Shown here: in pieces, positions 49,666 through 60,125 of the stretch
How positions within the stretch are numbered: position 1 is the stretch's first letter
How the letters are laid out: the number at the start of each line of letters is the position of its first letter
NCBI GenBank assembly: GCA_902774915.1
Contig: CACYKH010000014.1
Span: 1-64,000 of the forward strand
Origin: an uncultured Lachnospiraceae bacterium
Lineage (GTDB): Bacteria > Bacillota > Clostridia > Lachnospirales > Lachnospiraceae
Length of the DNA stretch: 64,000 nucleotides
Direction of reading: 5' to 3'
Program-made: the position numbers and the translations under genes
Notes under the pieces: model-generated
What the model was told of the DNA's origin: nothing
The model's database searches: none
Seen by the model: the letters and a program-made list of their open reading frames with translations, nothing else

Positions 49666-50751
49666 ATGATCAGATATTTAATAAAAAACAATTTCAAGCT
49701 AATGGCCAGGAGTAAGACGAATTTCCTCCTGTTTGTCATAACTCCATTGATACTCATAGCACTGCTTTCTAGTGCATTTAATGATCTTATGAAGAAGTAT
49801 GAAGGTGATGTAAGTATTAGTGCAGGTTATAGAATAGATGATGATACTTCAACCGAGATTTTAGATGCACTTAAAGATGCGGCTGAAGAAGGAAATGTGG
49901 ATCTTAAGGAGTATTCAACCGGAGAACCTGAGGAACTAATTAAGGAAGAGGATCTGGGAGCCTTCGTGGTATTTAATGGCGACTCTTATAAAATTTATCA
50001 GAATGATAAAAATAAGGAAGAGGGTAAAGCTCTCGAGTATATGATAAATGCATTCTATGACAGAGTTGTTACGGCTACGGTCACACAGAAGACAGAACAG
50101 GGCGTTTCATCGAGTGATCTCAGAATAGAGAATCCTGATTACATGCCACCTATCGAATCCACGGATTATTATGGAATCATAGAGATTGTGTACTTCGGAT
50201 GGTGTGCCATAGTTTGTGGAGCTGGAGTTTTTATGAATGAGAAGAAATACCGAATCAGAAAGAAACTTCGTGTTTCATCTCTAAGCGAAACACAGCAGTA
50301 TATGGCAAAATACATTCCAATGGTTATGGTGGTTTCTATTGGAACACTTTTATCAACAGCATTATCAATTCTACTCTTTGGAGTACATTGGGGTAATCCA
50401 CTTTTATCAGCAGTTATAGTTGTTCTTTCAACAGCAGCTGCGACAGCACTGGGACTCATGGTTTACAGCATCACAGACAATATGGTAGTAACAATAATCT
50501 CAGTATTTTCATTAGTTTGGTTTGCCGGTTTCTTCGGAGGAAGCTTCGAGACCTATATGTTCTCGGCACATTCAATGTCAGTTAAAATGGCATCTCCTAT
50601 ATATCACATTAACAGAGCTTTGGTTGAGCTCTCATGTATGGGACACAGCGATTTCGTTGGAAGCGCAATTGGTTATTCATTAGCAATAATAGTGGTTTGT
50701 ACATTGATTGGTATCTTCGCAGGAACCATTAGAAAGAGAGGAAAAGCATGA
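49666..50751 (+). CDS. ABC-2 permease, first subunit (LnrM-like)
   Basis: The 361-residue protein has one N-terminal membrane segment (about 20-40, FLLFVITPLILIALLSSAF), a long extracellular acidic domain (about 45-165) and five to six membrane segments in the C-terminal half, the ABC-2 layout with a final segment ending in KRGKA. It works with the ATPase and the second permease. The stop overlaps the next start (ATGA). Confidence 0.88.
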   Translation: MIRYLIKNNFKLMARSKTNFLLFVITPLILIALLSSAFNDLMKKYEGDVSISAGYRIDDDTSTEILDALKDAAEEGNVDLKEYSTGEPEELIKEEDLGAFVVFNGDSYKIYQNDKNKEEGKALEYMINAFYDRVVTATVTQKTEQGVSSSDLRIENPDYMPPIESTDYYGIIEIVYFGWCAIVCGAGVFMNEKKYRIRKKLRVSSLSETQQYMAKYIPMVMVVSIGTLLSTALSILLFGVHWGNPLLSAVIVVLSTAAATALGLMVYSITDNMVVTIISVFSLVWFAGFFGGSFETYMFSAHSMSVKMASPIYHINRALVELSCMGHSDFVGSAIGYSLAIIVVCTLIGIFAGTIRKRGKA

Positions 50752-52007
50752 AAACATTAGTAAAAACAAGCATAAAATTACTTTTCAGATCAAAAGCATT
50801 CTGGTTTTTCCTTGTGCTTATGCCTATTCTTTCTACATTCATCCTTACTCTTAAATTTGACTCATCTGCTGCTTTTGGAGATGGAAATGAGGAGAAAATA
50901 ATTGAACTGGCAAATGCGGATGAGAAGGTTGCTTACCGTGGCGGTAAGGGTGAATACCTTATAAAAGTATATGATGCATCCGGCAGTGATCTTTCAGAAT
51001 ATTTCCTTCAGAAAATCTGTGATTCAGGTATGTTCCTGGTTCATAGAGCAGACCTTACAAAAGATGATATAAAGGATCAGGTTAACGAAGAGTTTATTAC
51101 TGACCATATTGAAAAAGATGGTTACGAAGACAGAATGGGTGTTGCAATCTATCTTACACCTGATTTTGATGAGGCAGTATTAGATGGTGACTATAGAAAG
51201 GCTCTTACAATTTATGTTCTTTCTAAGGATTCAAGAACAGAAGTCCTTGAGGACGAGATGGCATTTCAGCTTTCAAGAATTAAGGATCTGGGTACTATAG
51301 ATGCGTTGGAAAAGGTGGATGAATACATACCAGAAAAGACTATTGAAACTGTTGCTGGTGGTGACGGAAGAAACCTGACTACAACACAGATCAATCAGAA
51401 AACACAGATGGGCTATGCATTCTCATTCCTTACACTTGGATTTGTATTCTGCGGTATATTCGTAGCGCATGCATCTATTAAGGAACAGAAGAATGGTGTT
51501 CTTACAAGAATCAACCTTACTAAGGCAAGCACACTTCAGTACTTTGTTTCTAAGTTTATAACAGGTTTCGTTATAGCAGTTATGTTTGCGGCTATTGAAT
51601 CTGTTTGCTCAATTATGCTGGACTTCGATGACCTTGGAATGAACAGATTTAAGTTTATAGGAATGATATTCTTAATGGGACTGATCTTCAGCTCATTGAG
51701 TATGCTTATTGGAATCCTTTTAGGAGATATAATGAGCTCCAACGTTGCAGCATTTACAATCTGGTGTATGTCAGCACTTCTCAGTGGTCTTTACTTCCCA
51801 CTTAACTATACATCAAATGCACTTAAGGTTCTTTCCTTCCTTATGCCACAGAAGTGGTTTGTGACAGGTGCTGAAATGATATTTGTTGGAGACAATAATG
51901 CATTTCCTATGTTAATATGTATAACAGCAGCATACCTGGCTGTTATCATCAGTCTTGGAAGTCTTGGACTGAAAATAAGAAGGACAGATTCATGGGGGAA
52001 TTCTTAA
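50748..52007 (+). CDS. ABC-2 permease, second subunit (LnrN-like)
   Basis: The 419-residue protein has a membrane segment at about 18-36, an extracellular domain of about 180 residues and six C-terminal segments (FSFLTLGFVFCGIFVAHA onward, then AAFTIWCMSALLSGLYFP). It is presumably the heterodimer partner of the preceding permease. The four-base ATGA overlap indicates coupled translation. The kinase start lies inside its last codons. Confidence 0.88.
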   Translation: MKTLVKTSIKLLFRSKAFWFFLVLMPILSTFILTLKFDSSAAFGDGNEEKIIELANADEKVAYRGGKGEYLIKVYDASGSDLSEYFLQKICDSGMFLVHRADLTKDDIKDQVNEEFITDHIEKDGYEDRMGVAIYLTPDFDEAVLDGDYRKALTIYVLSKDSRTEVLEDEMAFQLSRIKDLGTIDALEKVDEYIPEKTIETVAGGDGRNLTTTQINQKTQMGYAFSFLTLGFVFCGIFVAHASIKEQKNGVLTRINLTKASTLQYFVSKFITGFVIAVMFAAIESVCSIMLDFDDLGMNRFKFIGMIFLMGLIFSSLSMLIGILLGDIMSSNVAAFTIWCMSALLSGLYFPLNYTSNALKVLSFLMPQKWFVTGAEMIFVGDNNAFPMLICITAAYLAVIISLGSLGLKIRRTDSWGNS

Positions 52008-53131
52008 AAGACAATTATTTTACTGGAGTTCGAATAATTCTGATGCTCGTTCTGAGCATATACGGAATTGCGATAAATGACAGTTATGAGTGGAACACAG
52101 GAGTATCTGTAAAGGTACTCCTGCTTGTTTCGTTATTTATATCCTTAATGGCACTTAAAGAACTTGTTGGAAAATCCATGAAAAGAGTTTTTATGATGGG
52201 TGCCATTATTGTTTTTGCATTTCTATTTAAGGTGGGCGGCTCAGGTTACATTTTACTTGGGGTATTTCTCATTCTGGAGATACTCTATTTACTGGAAGCT
52301 CCTCTTATCATGTTTATTTTCCCTTTTATTACGGTGTTTTATGAATCGCCGATAGATAGTCTTACTTTGCTTGTTGTTGTATTCGTTTTGACTGTTTGTT
52401 ATATCCAGCATATTTTTATCGTTACACCTTATAGAAAACAGGTGATGGAAGAGACAAAAACTCAGCAGGGTCTTAAGCGGGATATGGAAACTCAGGAAAA
52501 TGCGTCCCGAGAAGAGTTAAAGAAAAACCGGCTTCAGGCAGAGAACAAAATGTTGGAGGAAAGAGCAAACCTTTCCCAGACTCTTCACGATAAGCTGGGC
52601 CATAACATAAATGGTTCTATTTATCAGCTGGAAGCCAGCAAGGTTATTATGGATAAAGAGCCTGAAAAGGCAAGGGGCATGATACAGGCTGTTATAGATC
52701 AGCTCCGAACCGGAATGGACGAGATAAGAGCCATCCTCAGAAAGGAAAGACCAGAGAAGCAGCAAATGGCTATGCTTCAGCTGTACGAGCTTTGTGAAGA
52801 TTGCAATAAAAAAGGTGTTGAAGCAGAGTTTGAAAAAGAGGGAGATCTTTCTGCAATACCGGACAGCCTGTGGGAGATTATCCTGGACAATGCCTTCGAG
52901 GCCGTTACTAATTCTATGAAGTATTCTAAATGTAATTCCATTAATATTAAAATTATTGTGATGAATAAGATGGTAAGATGCGTAGTCAGGGATGACGGAA
53001 TAGGCTGTGACGAGATAGTAGATGGAATGGGCCTTTCCGGAATGAGAAAGAGAGTGAGAAGTGTGGGTGGAAATATAGATTTCAACACTCATCCTGGATT
53101 TGAGGTTAGCATGCTTCTCCCGTTAGAATAG
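51992..53131 (+). CDS. HisKA_3 sensor histidine kinase (LnrJ-like)
   Basis: Start chosen at ATG 51992, after AAGGA, overlapping the permease stop by 16 bases; 379 residues. Five to six short membrane segments fill residues 10-160, with little extracellular sequence, so it may sense events in the membrane or the transporter. A coiled coil (about 165-200) leads to the dimerisation helix with phospho-His in LSQTLHDKLGHNINGSIYQL (about 203), then HATPase_c with NAFEAVTNSMKYS and DDGIGCDEIVDGMGLSGMRKR. Confidence 0.92.
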   Translation: MGEFLKDNYFTGVRIILMLVLSIYGIAINDSYEWNTGVSVKVLLLVSLFISLMALKELVGKSMKRVFMMGAIIVFAFLFKVGGSGYILLGVFLILEILYLLEAPLIMFIFPFITVFYESPIDSLTLLVVVFVLTVCYIQHIFIVTPYRKQVMEETKTQQGLKRDMETQENASREELKKNRLQAENKMLEERANLSQTLHDKLGHNINGSIYQLEASKVIMDKEPEKARGMIQAVIDQLRTGMDEIRAILRKERPEKQQMAMLQLYELCEDCNKKGVEAEFEKEGDLSAIPDSLWEIILDNAFEAVTNSMKYSKCNSINIKIIVMNKMVRCVVRDDGIGCDEIVDGMGLSGMRKRVRSVGGNIDFNTHPGFEVSMLLPLE

Positions 53132-53185
53132 AGTGTTGTTTTGAGACCAATAGACCGAAGAATCATTTGAAAGAAAGAGGGAAAG

Positions 53186-53833
53186 ATGGAGAAAATAAAA
53201 GTAATAATTGCAGACGATAGTGATTTTGTCCGTGACGGAATGAAGATAATTTTGGATGTGGATGATGATTTTGATGTAATAGGCTGCGCGGCAAATGGTA
53301 AAGAAGCGATTGAGATTGCAGAGAAGAATAAGCCAGATGTTTTCCTGATGGATATTCAGATGCCTGAAATGGACGGAATAGAGGCGACTAAGTATATAGT
53401 AGAAAATGATCTGGGAAAGGTTCTTATTCTTACAACCTTTGATGATAATGACCTGGTGAAGCAGGCACTGCAGAATGGAGCGAAGGGTTATCTTATAAAG
53501 AACCATACACCTGACCACTTAAAGCAGATGATTAAATCTGTATATAATGGAACCGGAGTTATGGAGGAAAGCATCTTGGAATCTCTTGCTACCAGCGAGG
53601 TTTCTGGTGGCTCGTCAGGTGGTTCGGCCGAGGGCTTTGATGCATCTGATTATTCAGAAAGAGAGCTGGACATTGTGAAGGCTGTTGCGGAAGGCCTTTC
53701 AAATAAAGAGATTGCTGCAAAGCTTTTTATATCAGAGGGAACGGTTAAGAATTATATAACTAACATATTATCTAAAGAAAACCTTTCACATAGAACGGCA
53801 CTTGCGGTATACTACCTCACAGGGAAAAAATAA
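53186..53833 (+). CDS. NarL-family response regulator (LnrK-like)
   Basis: The 215-residue protein has a receiver (1-120: IIADDSDFVRDGMK, Asp in VFLMDIQMPEMDGIEA near 55, Lys in GYLIKNHTP) and a LuxR-type helix-turn-helix (about 150-213: YSERELDIVKAVAEGLSNKEIAAKLF, then ISEGTVKNYITNILSKE). A Gly/Ser linker separates them. Cognate to the preceding kinase. It probably activates the operon through the inverted repeat near 48798. Confidence 0.94.
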   Translation: MEKIKVIIADDSDFVRDGMKIILDVDDDFDVIGCAANGKEAIEIAEKNKPDVFLMDIQMPEMDGIEATKYIVENDLGKVLILTTFDDNDLVKQALQNGAKGYLIKNHTPDHLKQMIKSVYNGTGVMEESILESLATSEVSGGSSGGSAEGFDASDYSERELDIVKAVAEGLSNKEIAAKLFISEGTVKNYITNILSKENLSHRTALAVYYLTGKK

Positions 53834-53869
53834 AGAAGAATTTACATGGGTGAAATTCAGGAGGAAACA

Positions 53870-56608
53870 ATGAAATACTATCTGGAAGAATTTGATAAGG
53901 TCCTTGCTGAAGTTAAGTCCGACGAAGATGGACTTAAGAAAAGCGAGGTCGAAAAAAGACTGGAAGAATACGGGCCTAATAAATTAGTAGAGAAAGAGAA
54001 GGAGAGTCTCATTCACAAATTCTTTAAAGAGATTTGTGAACCCATGACGATCGTTCTTATAATCGCGGCTATCATATCAGCTGTTACAGCGGTATTTTCG
54101 CATGAAGGCTTTGCAGATGTATTCATTATTCTGACGGTTGTAATAGTGAATGCTGTTCTTGGTGTTTATCAGGAATCAAAAGCAGAGTCAGCTATTGCGG
54201 CGCTTCAGGAAATAGCAGCTGCACAGTCTAAGGTTATCAGAGACGGCGAAGTAATGGTCATCCCTTCAGTAGACCTTGTGCCAGGAGATATCATTACACT
54301 TGAGGCTGGAGATGCAGTCCCAGCAGATGCCAGAGTTATAGAGGCCGCATCTCTCAAGGTTGAGGAAGCTGCCCTTACAGGTGAATCGGTTCCTTCAGAT
54401 AAGACCGCAAATGTTCTTGATCTTAACGGAGCAACAGATGTTCCACTTGGTGACAGAGCAAACATGCTATATATGGGTTCTTCTGTTCAGTATGGCCGTG
54501 CTAAGGCTGTTGTTGTTGGAACTGGAATGAATACCGAGATGGGTAAGATTGCAGATCAGCTTTCACAGGCAGGTGATGAGGAGACACCTCTTCAGATAAA
54601 ACTGAAGGAATTATCAAAGATACTTTCAATCATGGTTCTTGTAATCTGTGCAGTTATCTTTGGTATAAATATAGTTAGAAATCTTGTTACAGGCGCAGGC
54701 CTTACCGGTGAGTTCTTTATTAATACATTTATGATAGCTATCTCACTTGCAGTTGCTGCTATCCCAGAAGGTCTTGCGGCAGTAGTTACAGTTCTTCTTT
54801 CAATCGGCGTAACACATATGTCAAAGAATCACGCCATTATCAGAAGGCTTACAGCAGTTGAGACTCTTGGTTGTACAGAAATAATTTGTTCAGATAAAAC
54901 AGGAACACTTACTCAGAATAAGATGACAGTTGTTGAGCATGTAACTATTTCTGATGGAAGTGTTGAAGTTGAAAGTGATGAGAATGGAAAACTTCTTCCA
55001 GACGATAACCTTTCTGATGATGGAAGAATTCTTATTCTTGGAATGGCTCTTTGCTCAGATGCTGAGTGGGAGACAGATAAGGCTGTTGGTGAGGCTACAG
55101 AATGCGCTCTTGTAACAGATGCAGCTAAGAATGGAATGGAGAAGGCTAAGCTTAAGGAAACATATCCAAGAGTTGGTGAGGCTCCTTTCGATTCACTTAG
55201 AAAGATGATGAGTACTATTCATCAGGATCCAGAGGGTGGATACACTCAGTTCACAAAGGGTGCGCCTGACTGCGTTCTTGATGCTTGTAATTATTACCTA
55301 ATGGATGGTCAGGTTCATGAGATGACACCAGAGGTGCTAAAGAAGATACAGCAGGCCAACAAGGGAATGGCTGATAGAGCTCTCAGAGTATTGGCGCTTG
55401 CTTATCACAAGATGGAGAAGGTTCCTTCTGATCTTTCTCCTGAGAAGATAGAGAATGACCTGATTTATGTTGGTCTTTGCGGAATGATAGATCCTATCAG
55501 ACCAGAGGTTAAGGTCGCAATCGGTGAATGCCGCAAGGCAGGAATTCGTCCTGTTATGATTACAGGTGATCACAAGGATACAGCTGTTGCTATTGCAAAA
55601 CAACTTGGAATTCTTGATGGCGTTGACGAGAATGGAGAGGCAACAACATTTGAAGCTATTACTGGTGCAGAGCTGGAAGAACTTTCAGATGAATACTTCA
55701 TGGAGCATGTTGGAGATTATTCAGTTTATGCCAGAGTTCAGCCTGAGCATAAGGTTAGAATAGTTAATGCATGGAAGGAAAAAGGCAAGGTTACTGCCAT
55801 GACTGGTGACGGTGTAAACGATGCTCCTTCTATTAAGTCAGCTGATATCGGTGTAGGAATGGGAATTACTGGAACCGATGTTACAAAGAATGTTGCAGAT
55901 ATGATCCTGACAGATGATAACTTTGCAACCATCGTTGCTGCAGTTGCTGAGGGACGAAGAATTTACGATAACATTCGTAAGGCAATCCAGTTCCTTCTTT
56001 CCTCTAACCTAGCAGAGGTTATTGCAATCTTCATTGCGACTATTATGAACTTTACAATCCTTAAGCCAGCACATCTGCTTTGGATTAATCTTATTACTGA
56101 CTGCTTCCCAGCAATCGGACTTGGTATGGAAGAAGCAGAGGCAAATACAATGACACAGCCACCAAGGAAAAAGACAGATGGCATTTTCTCTGGTGGACTT
56201 GGGGTAGATGTAATCCTTCAGGGTACGGTGATTGCTGTGCTTACAGTTGTTTCTTATATTATTGGTCATTATCTGGAAAGTGGAAGCTGGGCAGTTCAGA
56301 CTTCTCCTGACGGAATGACAATGGCCTTCCTTACACTTTCGCTTATGGAGATTTTCCATAGCTTTAATATGAGATCCAGAAGGGCATCTCTCTTCACACT
56401 TAAGAAGCAGAACGTTACACTTTGGGGAACTCTTGTTTTCTCACTTGTGCTGACGGTGACAATACTTTATGTGCCAGCTCTTAGAAGAATTTTCTCTTTC
56501 AGCTTTATTGACGGAAAAGAGTTTGGTATAGCTGTTGGGCTTGCATTCCTCATTATTCCTATAGTGGAGATTTCAAAGCTTATTCAAAGAGCGGTTGAAA
56601 AGAAGTAA
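53870..56608 (+). CDS. Calcium-type P-type ATPase (P2)
   Basis: Start chosen at ATG 53870, after AGGAGGAAACA; 912 residues. Cation N-terminal domain, actuator motif ALTGESVPSDK near 175, phosphorylation site CSDKTGTLTQNKMT near 345, nucleotide-domain FTKGAPDCVLD and hinge TGDGVNDAPSIKSADIGVGMG. Membrane calcium-site residues are present in M4 (AVAAIPEGLAAVVT) and M6 (NLITDCFPAIGLG). It likely exports Ca2+. It begins 36 bp after the NarL regulator with no terminator between, so it may share the ABC operon's control, which is unusual for LnrJK-type clusters. Confidence 0.93.
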   Translation: MKYYLEEFDKVLAEVKSDEDGLKKSEVEKRLEEYGPNKLVEKEKESLIHKFFKEICEPMTIVLIIAAIISAVTAVFSHEGFADVFIILTVVIVNAVLGVYQESKAESAIAALQEIAAAQSKVIRDGEVMVIPSVDLVPGDIITLEAGDAVPADARVIEAASLKVEEAALTGESVPSDKTANVLDLNGATDVPLGDRANMLYMGSSVQYGRAKAVVVGTGMNTEMGKIADQLSQAGDEETPLQIKLKELSKILSIMVLVICAVIFGINIVRNLVTGAGLTGEFFINTFMIAISLAVAAIPEGLAAVVTVLLSIGVTHMSKNHAIIRRLTAVETLGCTEIICSDKTGTLTQNKMTVVEHVTISDGSVEVESDENGKLLPDDNLSDDGRILILGMALCSDAEWETDKAVGEATECALVTDAAKNGMEKAKLKETYPRVGEAPFDSLRKMMSTIHQDPEGGYTQFTKGAPDCVLDACNYYLMDGQVHEMTPEVLKKIQQANKGMADRALRVLALAYHKMEKVPSDLSPEKIENDLIYVGLCGMIDPIRPEVKVAIGECRKAGIRPVMITGDHKDTAVAIAKQLGILDGVDENGEATTFEAITGAELEELSDEYFMEHVGDYSVYARVQPEHKVRIVNAWKEKGKVTAMTGDGVNDAPSIKSADIGVGMGITGTDVTKNVADMILTDDNFATIVAAVAEGRRIYDNIRKAIQFLLSSNLAEVIAIFIATIMNFTILKPAHLLWINLITDCFPAIGLGMEEAEANTMTQPPRKKTDGIFSGGLGVDVILQGTVIAVLTVVSYIIGHYLESGSWAVQTSPDGMTMAFLTLSLMEIFHSFNMRSRRASLFTLKKQNVTLWGTLVFSLVLTVTILYVPALRRIFSFSFIDGKEFGIAVGLAFLIIPIVEISKLIQRAVEKK

Positions 56609-56677
56609 AATAGCCAATTAATAAACGAATAATACTGATTAAGAAACAGTTAAGAATTAAAGAAGAAACAGGTTAAG

Positions 56678-56733
56678 ACTTCCGTGATGGGTTGTTGTAT
56701 ATTAACATCAACAAGCCAACACGGAAGTTTTTT
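56678..56733 (+). terminator. Terminator after the P-type ATPase
   Basis: ACTTCCGTG (56678-56686) pairs perfectly with CACGGAAGT (56720-56728), with an inner GGGTTGTTG/CAACAAGCC stem, then T6. Confidence 0.85.
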
Positions 56734-56783
56734 GATGAAGCATTTAGTGAAGGATATTCAAATAAAGAATAGGAGAATTAAAA

Positions 56784-57589
56784 ATGAGTAAAGAAACAGT
56801 ATTAACAGCTAAGGATTTATCTAAGACATTTTCAAATGAGTCAGTTCAGCAGCATGTACTGAAGAATCTTAACTTAGAAATATATAAAGGAGATTTCACA
56901 GTAATCATGCACTTAGCGGTATGGATAGACCGACACTCGGAACTATTACATATAACGTTAAGGATAAGCTGGAGAAGAAATGCAAGAAGACAAATGGTGG
57001 GAGCGGGGTTGAGATTTCAAAGTTCAGCAATGACTGCCTGGCAATGTTCAGAAGAAACCATTGCGGATTTGTTTTCCAGCAGAATTACTTAAATGACAGC
57101 ATGAGCGCTCTCGACAACATAATGGTATGTGGACTCCTTAAGACAAAGGATAGAAAAGCTCTTGCAGAGAAAAGTAAGGAGCTGTTGGAAAAGGTTGAGA
57201 TAACTTCTAAGGATTGGAACAAGTTCCCAACTCAGCTATCCGGTGGGCAGCAACAGAGAGTTGCGGTAGTAAGAGGAGTTATCAATCAGCCGGAGGTTCT
57301 CTTCGCAGATGAGCCAACGGGAGCTCTTAACTCTCAGAATACAACAAATGTTCTGGACATTCTTTCAGACCTGAATGATCAGGGACAGAGCATTGTTATG
57401 GTCACACATACAGTAAAGGCGGCAGAGAGAGCTAACAGAGTTATCTACCTGGCCGACGGAGTTATTACAGACGAAATAGACCTTGGCCCATACCTTGGGG
57501 ATTATAAAGACGAAAGTAATCCAAACAAAGAGCAGGCAATAGAAAGACACAGAAAACTCAAAGATTTCTTATCGGAAATGGGATGGTAA
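56784..57589 (+). pseudogene. MacB-type ABC ATPase lacking its P-loop, frameshifted
   Basis: The first frame (from 56784) encodes the normal start up to KGDFTVIM; the second frame (to 57589) resumes with ALSGMDRPTLG and runs through FRRNHCGFVFQQ, signature QLSGGQQQRVAVVRG, Walker B VLFADEPTGALNS and the switch His VTHTVKA. Between them, near 56911, the Walker A segment (GSSGxGKSTLLY in the family, about 12 residues) is missing and the frame changes; a deletion of about 37 bases explains both. No working ATPase can be made. It was probably the partner of the FtsX-type permease downstream, forming an antimicrobial-peptide efflux pair. Confidence 0.85.
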
Positions 57590-57590
57590 A

Positions 57591-57681
57591 GGTATCGATT
57601 TGCTTTGCAAATCGATGCCGGAGCGAAGCGACCAGCAAGCCGCAGTGCCTTGCAGGCACATGGGTGCCTGTAAGGGCAGGC
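57591..57681. repeat. GC-rich triple-hairpin element
   Basis: Three hairpins follow each other: GGTATCGATTTGC (57591-57603)/GCAAATCGATGCC (57607-57619), 13 bp with a TTT loop; GTGCCT (57645-57650)/AGGCAC (57654-57659); GCCTG (57666-57670)/CAGGC (57677-57681). The stretch is far richer in G+C than its surroundings and includes GGAGCGAAGCGACC. It sits between the ATPase and permease genes and looks like a REP- or MITE-like repeat. Confidence 0.55.
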
Positions 57682-57705
57682 GGCGTTAAGCTAAAGGAGA
57701 AAACA

Positions 57706-60061
57706 ATGAATAGATTATTTATGATAGCTAAAAATAATATGAAAAAGCAACGTGGCGACATGATTACATTTTTCTTACTCACCATGATTGCTGTATTCCT
57801 TGTCTTTGACTCTGTGTCTGCACTTGCAGGAGCAAAGAATGTTATAAAGGATAGATTTACTGAAATTAAGGGAACAGATACACTCTTTGCGGTTGATGAT
57901 AGTAAGGAGTCTATGGAATGTCTTGAAAAAGCCCTTGAAAAGAATGGTGTTATAGAATATGAGCATACACCATTTCTCTTAATGAATGCTGATTATAAGA
58001 ATAAGAAGGATAAAGATTATACTTCTTCACAAATGATTGCAGAAAACTATAATAACAAAAATAAGTTTTGTGATGTTGTATCTGGTTTTTCTAATCTTAA
58101 GAAGGATGATGTTATTATTCCACTTTATATGAAGAATGCATTTGCAATCGGGGATACGCTTCAGATCAAGATAAGGGATGATGTATACGATCTCAGAGTT
58201 GCTGGATATCATGAGACACCATACTTTTGTTCGACTCTTATGATATCTATTGGATACTACTATGTTTCTGACGAAATGATGGAGGCATTTTCCGAGCATG
58301 CAACAGGAAACGTTAGTGCAGATGTTTTGGAAGAACAGCTATATAAGGCTAATTTCCAGTCGGTGCCTGGAAGTGATGAGAAAGATCTTGAAAAAATAGA
58401 GATGGCTGTTGCAGATGAGTTTAATGAACTTATAGCTCCTGTAAAAGAGGCTGATCCAATGGCTAGAAATAACCTTGATCTTACTGCAAACTGGAGCCTC
58501 TTCGAATGGGGTGACATGATGCTTCCAAGTGTAGTTCTTGGTGTTATCCTTCTCTTTGCTGTAATAACACTTGTTATAGCTCTTGTTATTACATCCTTCA
58601 GTATTAAGAACTTCATCCAGAGAAATATGAAGAATACCGGAATACTTGAGGCGAGTGGATATACTGTAAAGGAGCTTAGATGGGCTCTTACAATTCAGCT
58701 TCTCTTTGTGACTGTGCTGGGAATCATTTTTGGAGAAATACTTGCATTCCTTTCAGTTGGAAGCTTTGGAAGCCTTCTGGATATGCTGATCGGTATTTCC
58801 TGGAATCAGCCAATTAATGTAGTAGTAGCAATAGGTACAGCATTTTTCTTCTTTGTTACTATCTTTATAACAGTAAGACTTCTCAGTAGAAGATATAAGA
58901 AGATTGCAGTTCTGGATGCTCTAAGGGGCGGAATTAGTACTCATAACTTTAAGACTTTCTCTTAAGGATACATTTGGTGGTATAGGAAGAAATATTGCAA
59001 TGTCAGTTATTATAGCAATCCTTACTATTGTATCTCTTGTAGGAGTTGGATCGGTTGAAAACTTTAGTAATGATCCTGAGGGACTTATCGGTATCATGGG
59101 CTTTGAGTTTGGAGATATGGGAGTTACTGGTGAGTCAGGATATGCTGATGAGATGAGAGAGCTTTCCGGAGTAAAAAATGTACTCGTGGAAAACAGTATT
59201 GAGCCTACATATAGCTATAATGGCAAGACAAGTAAAATCTATACTATTGTAAATGATGATGGTAAATATGCTATTAATAAGGTTATGATCGAAGGAAGAT
59301 TTCCAGAAAATGATAACGAAGTAATGCTTACGGGTTCTGTTGCGAAAGAACTGGGCTGCAAAGTAGGAGATGTTATAACTGCAAAGATTGGTGATAAGAA
59401 AGAAGACTATATAGTTACTGGAATCAATCAGAGACTGATGCAGGCTGGTAGAACAGCGACTATGGTTAAGTCAGGAGCTGAAAGACTTGGTGCTAATATG
59501 CCATACGATAATTATTATGTGACGGCTGAGGATGGAGTTTCATATGATGAATTAAAGAAAACATTTGAAGATTATGCTGAGAAGGAGAAGCTTGATTTCT
59601 CATACTCTAAAATGGATGATATGATTTCGAGTGTTACAGATACATTAACAGTTACTATATCAGCTGTATGTGTTCTTCTTTCCATCATTACTGTTCTGAT
59701 CGTTGTATTTGTAGAATCACTTGTTATAAGAGCAAAGGTTACTCGTGAGTGGAGAGGAATGGGTATCAGCAAGGCACTTGGAATGAGTTCAGGCGAGCTA
59801 TTAACCCAGATAATGCTTTCCAACATCCCAGCCATAATAGTTGGATGTATAATAGGAGCACTTCTCTCAAGTCAGGCAGGTAAGGCTGTTGTGGAGATGG
59901 CATTTTCCTACATGGGTGTTCAGAATGTTCACTTTAATATATCATTCATCTGGATGGTGGTTGTGTTCGTAGGAATAGTCCTGGTAGCGATGATGACCTC
60001 AGGCCTCGCAGGAAGAAAAGTTAAGAAGATCAATCCAATCGAGATGATCACCGAAGAGTAG
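57706..60061 (+). pseudogene. FtsX-type ABC permease with a frameshift
   Basis: ATG 57706 follows AAAGGAG. The first frame gives 419 residues (to 58965): membrane segment about 20-40, extracellular domain, three segments near 270-395. At about 58945-58960 the coding frame shifts by one: LSLKDTFGGIGRNIAMSV continues in the frame ending at 60061, with a second extracellular domain and three segments (TVTISAVCVLLSIITVLIVV, then IPAIIVGCIIGALL). Together they would make a normal 780-residue two-module permease. An added or lost base, or a sequencing error, explains the split. Confidence 0.85.
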
Positions 60062-60125
60062 ACCATAGAAAAAATTTAATATTTAGTGTACAATAAGACC
60101 GATATTCTTTTTGGGAGGGTTTTAG

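Noticed and set aside
57583-57705. An N-terminal extension of the permease from ATG 57583
   Set aside because: It would translate the GC-rich hairpin element; ATG 57706 has a proper ribosome binding site and a normal membrane start.
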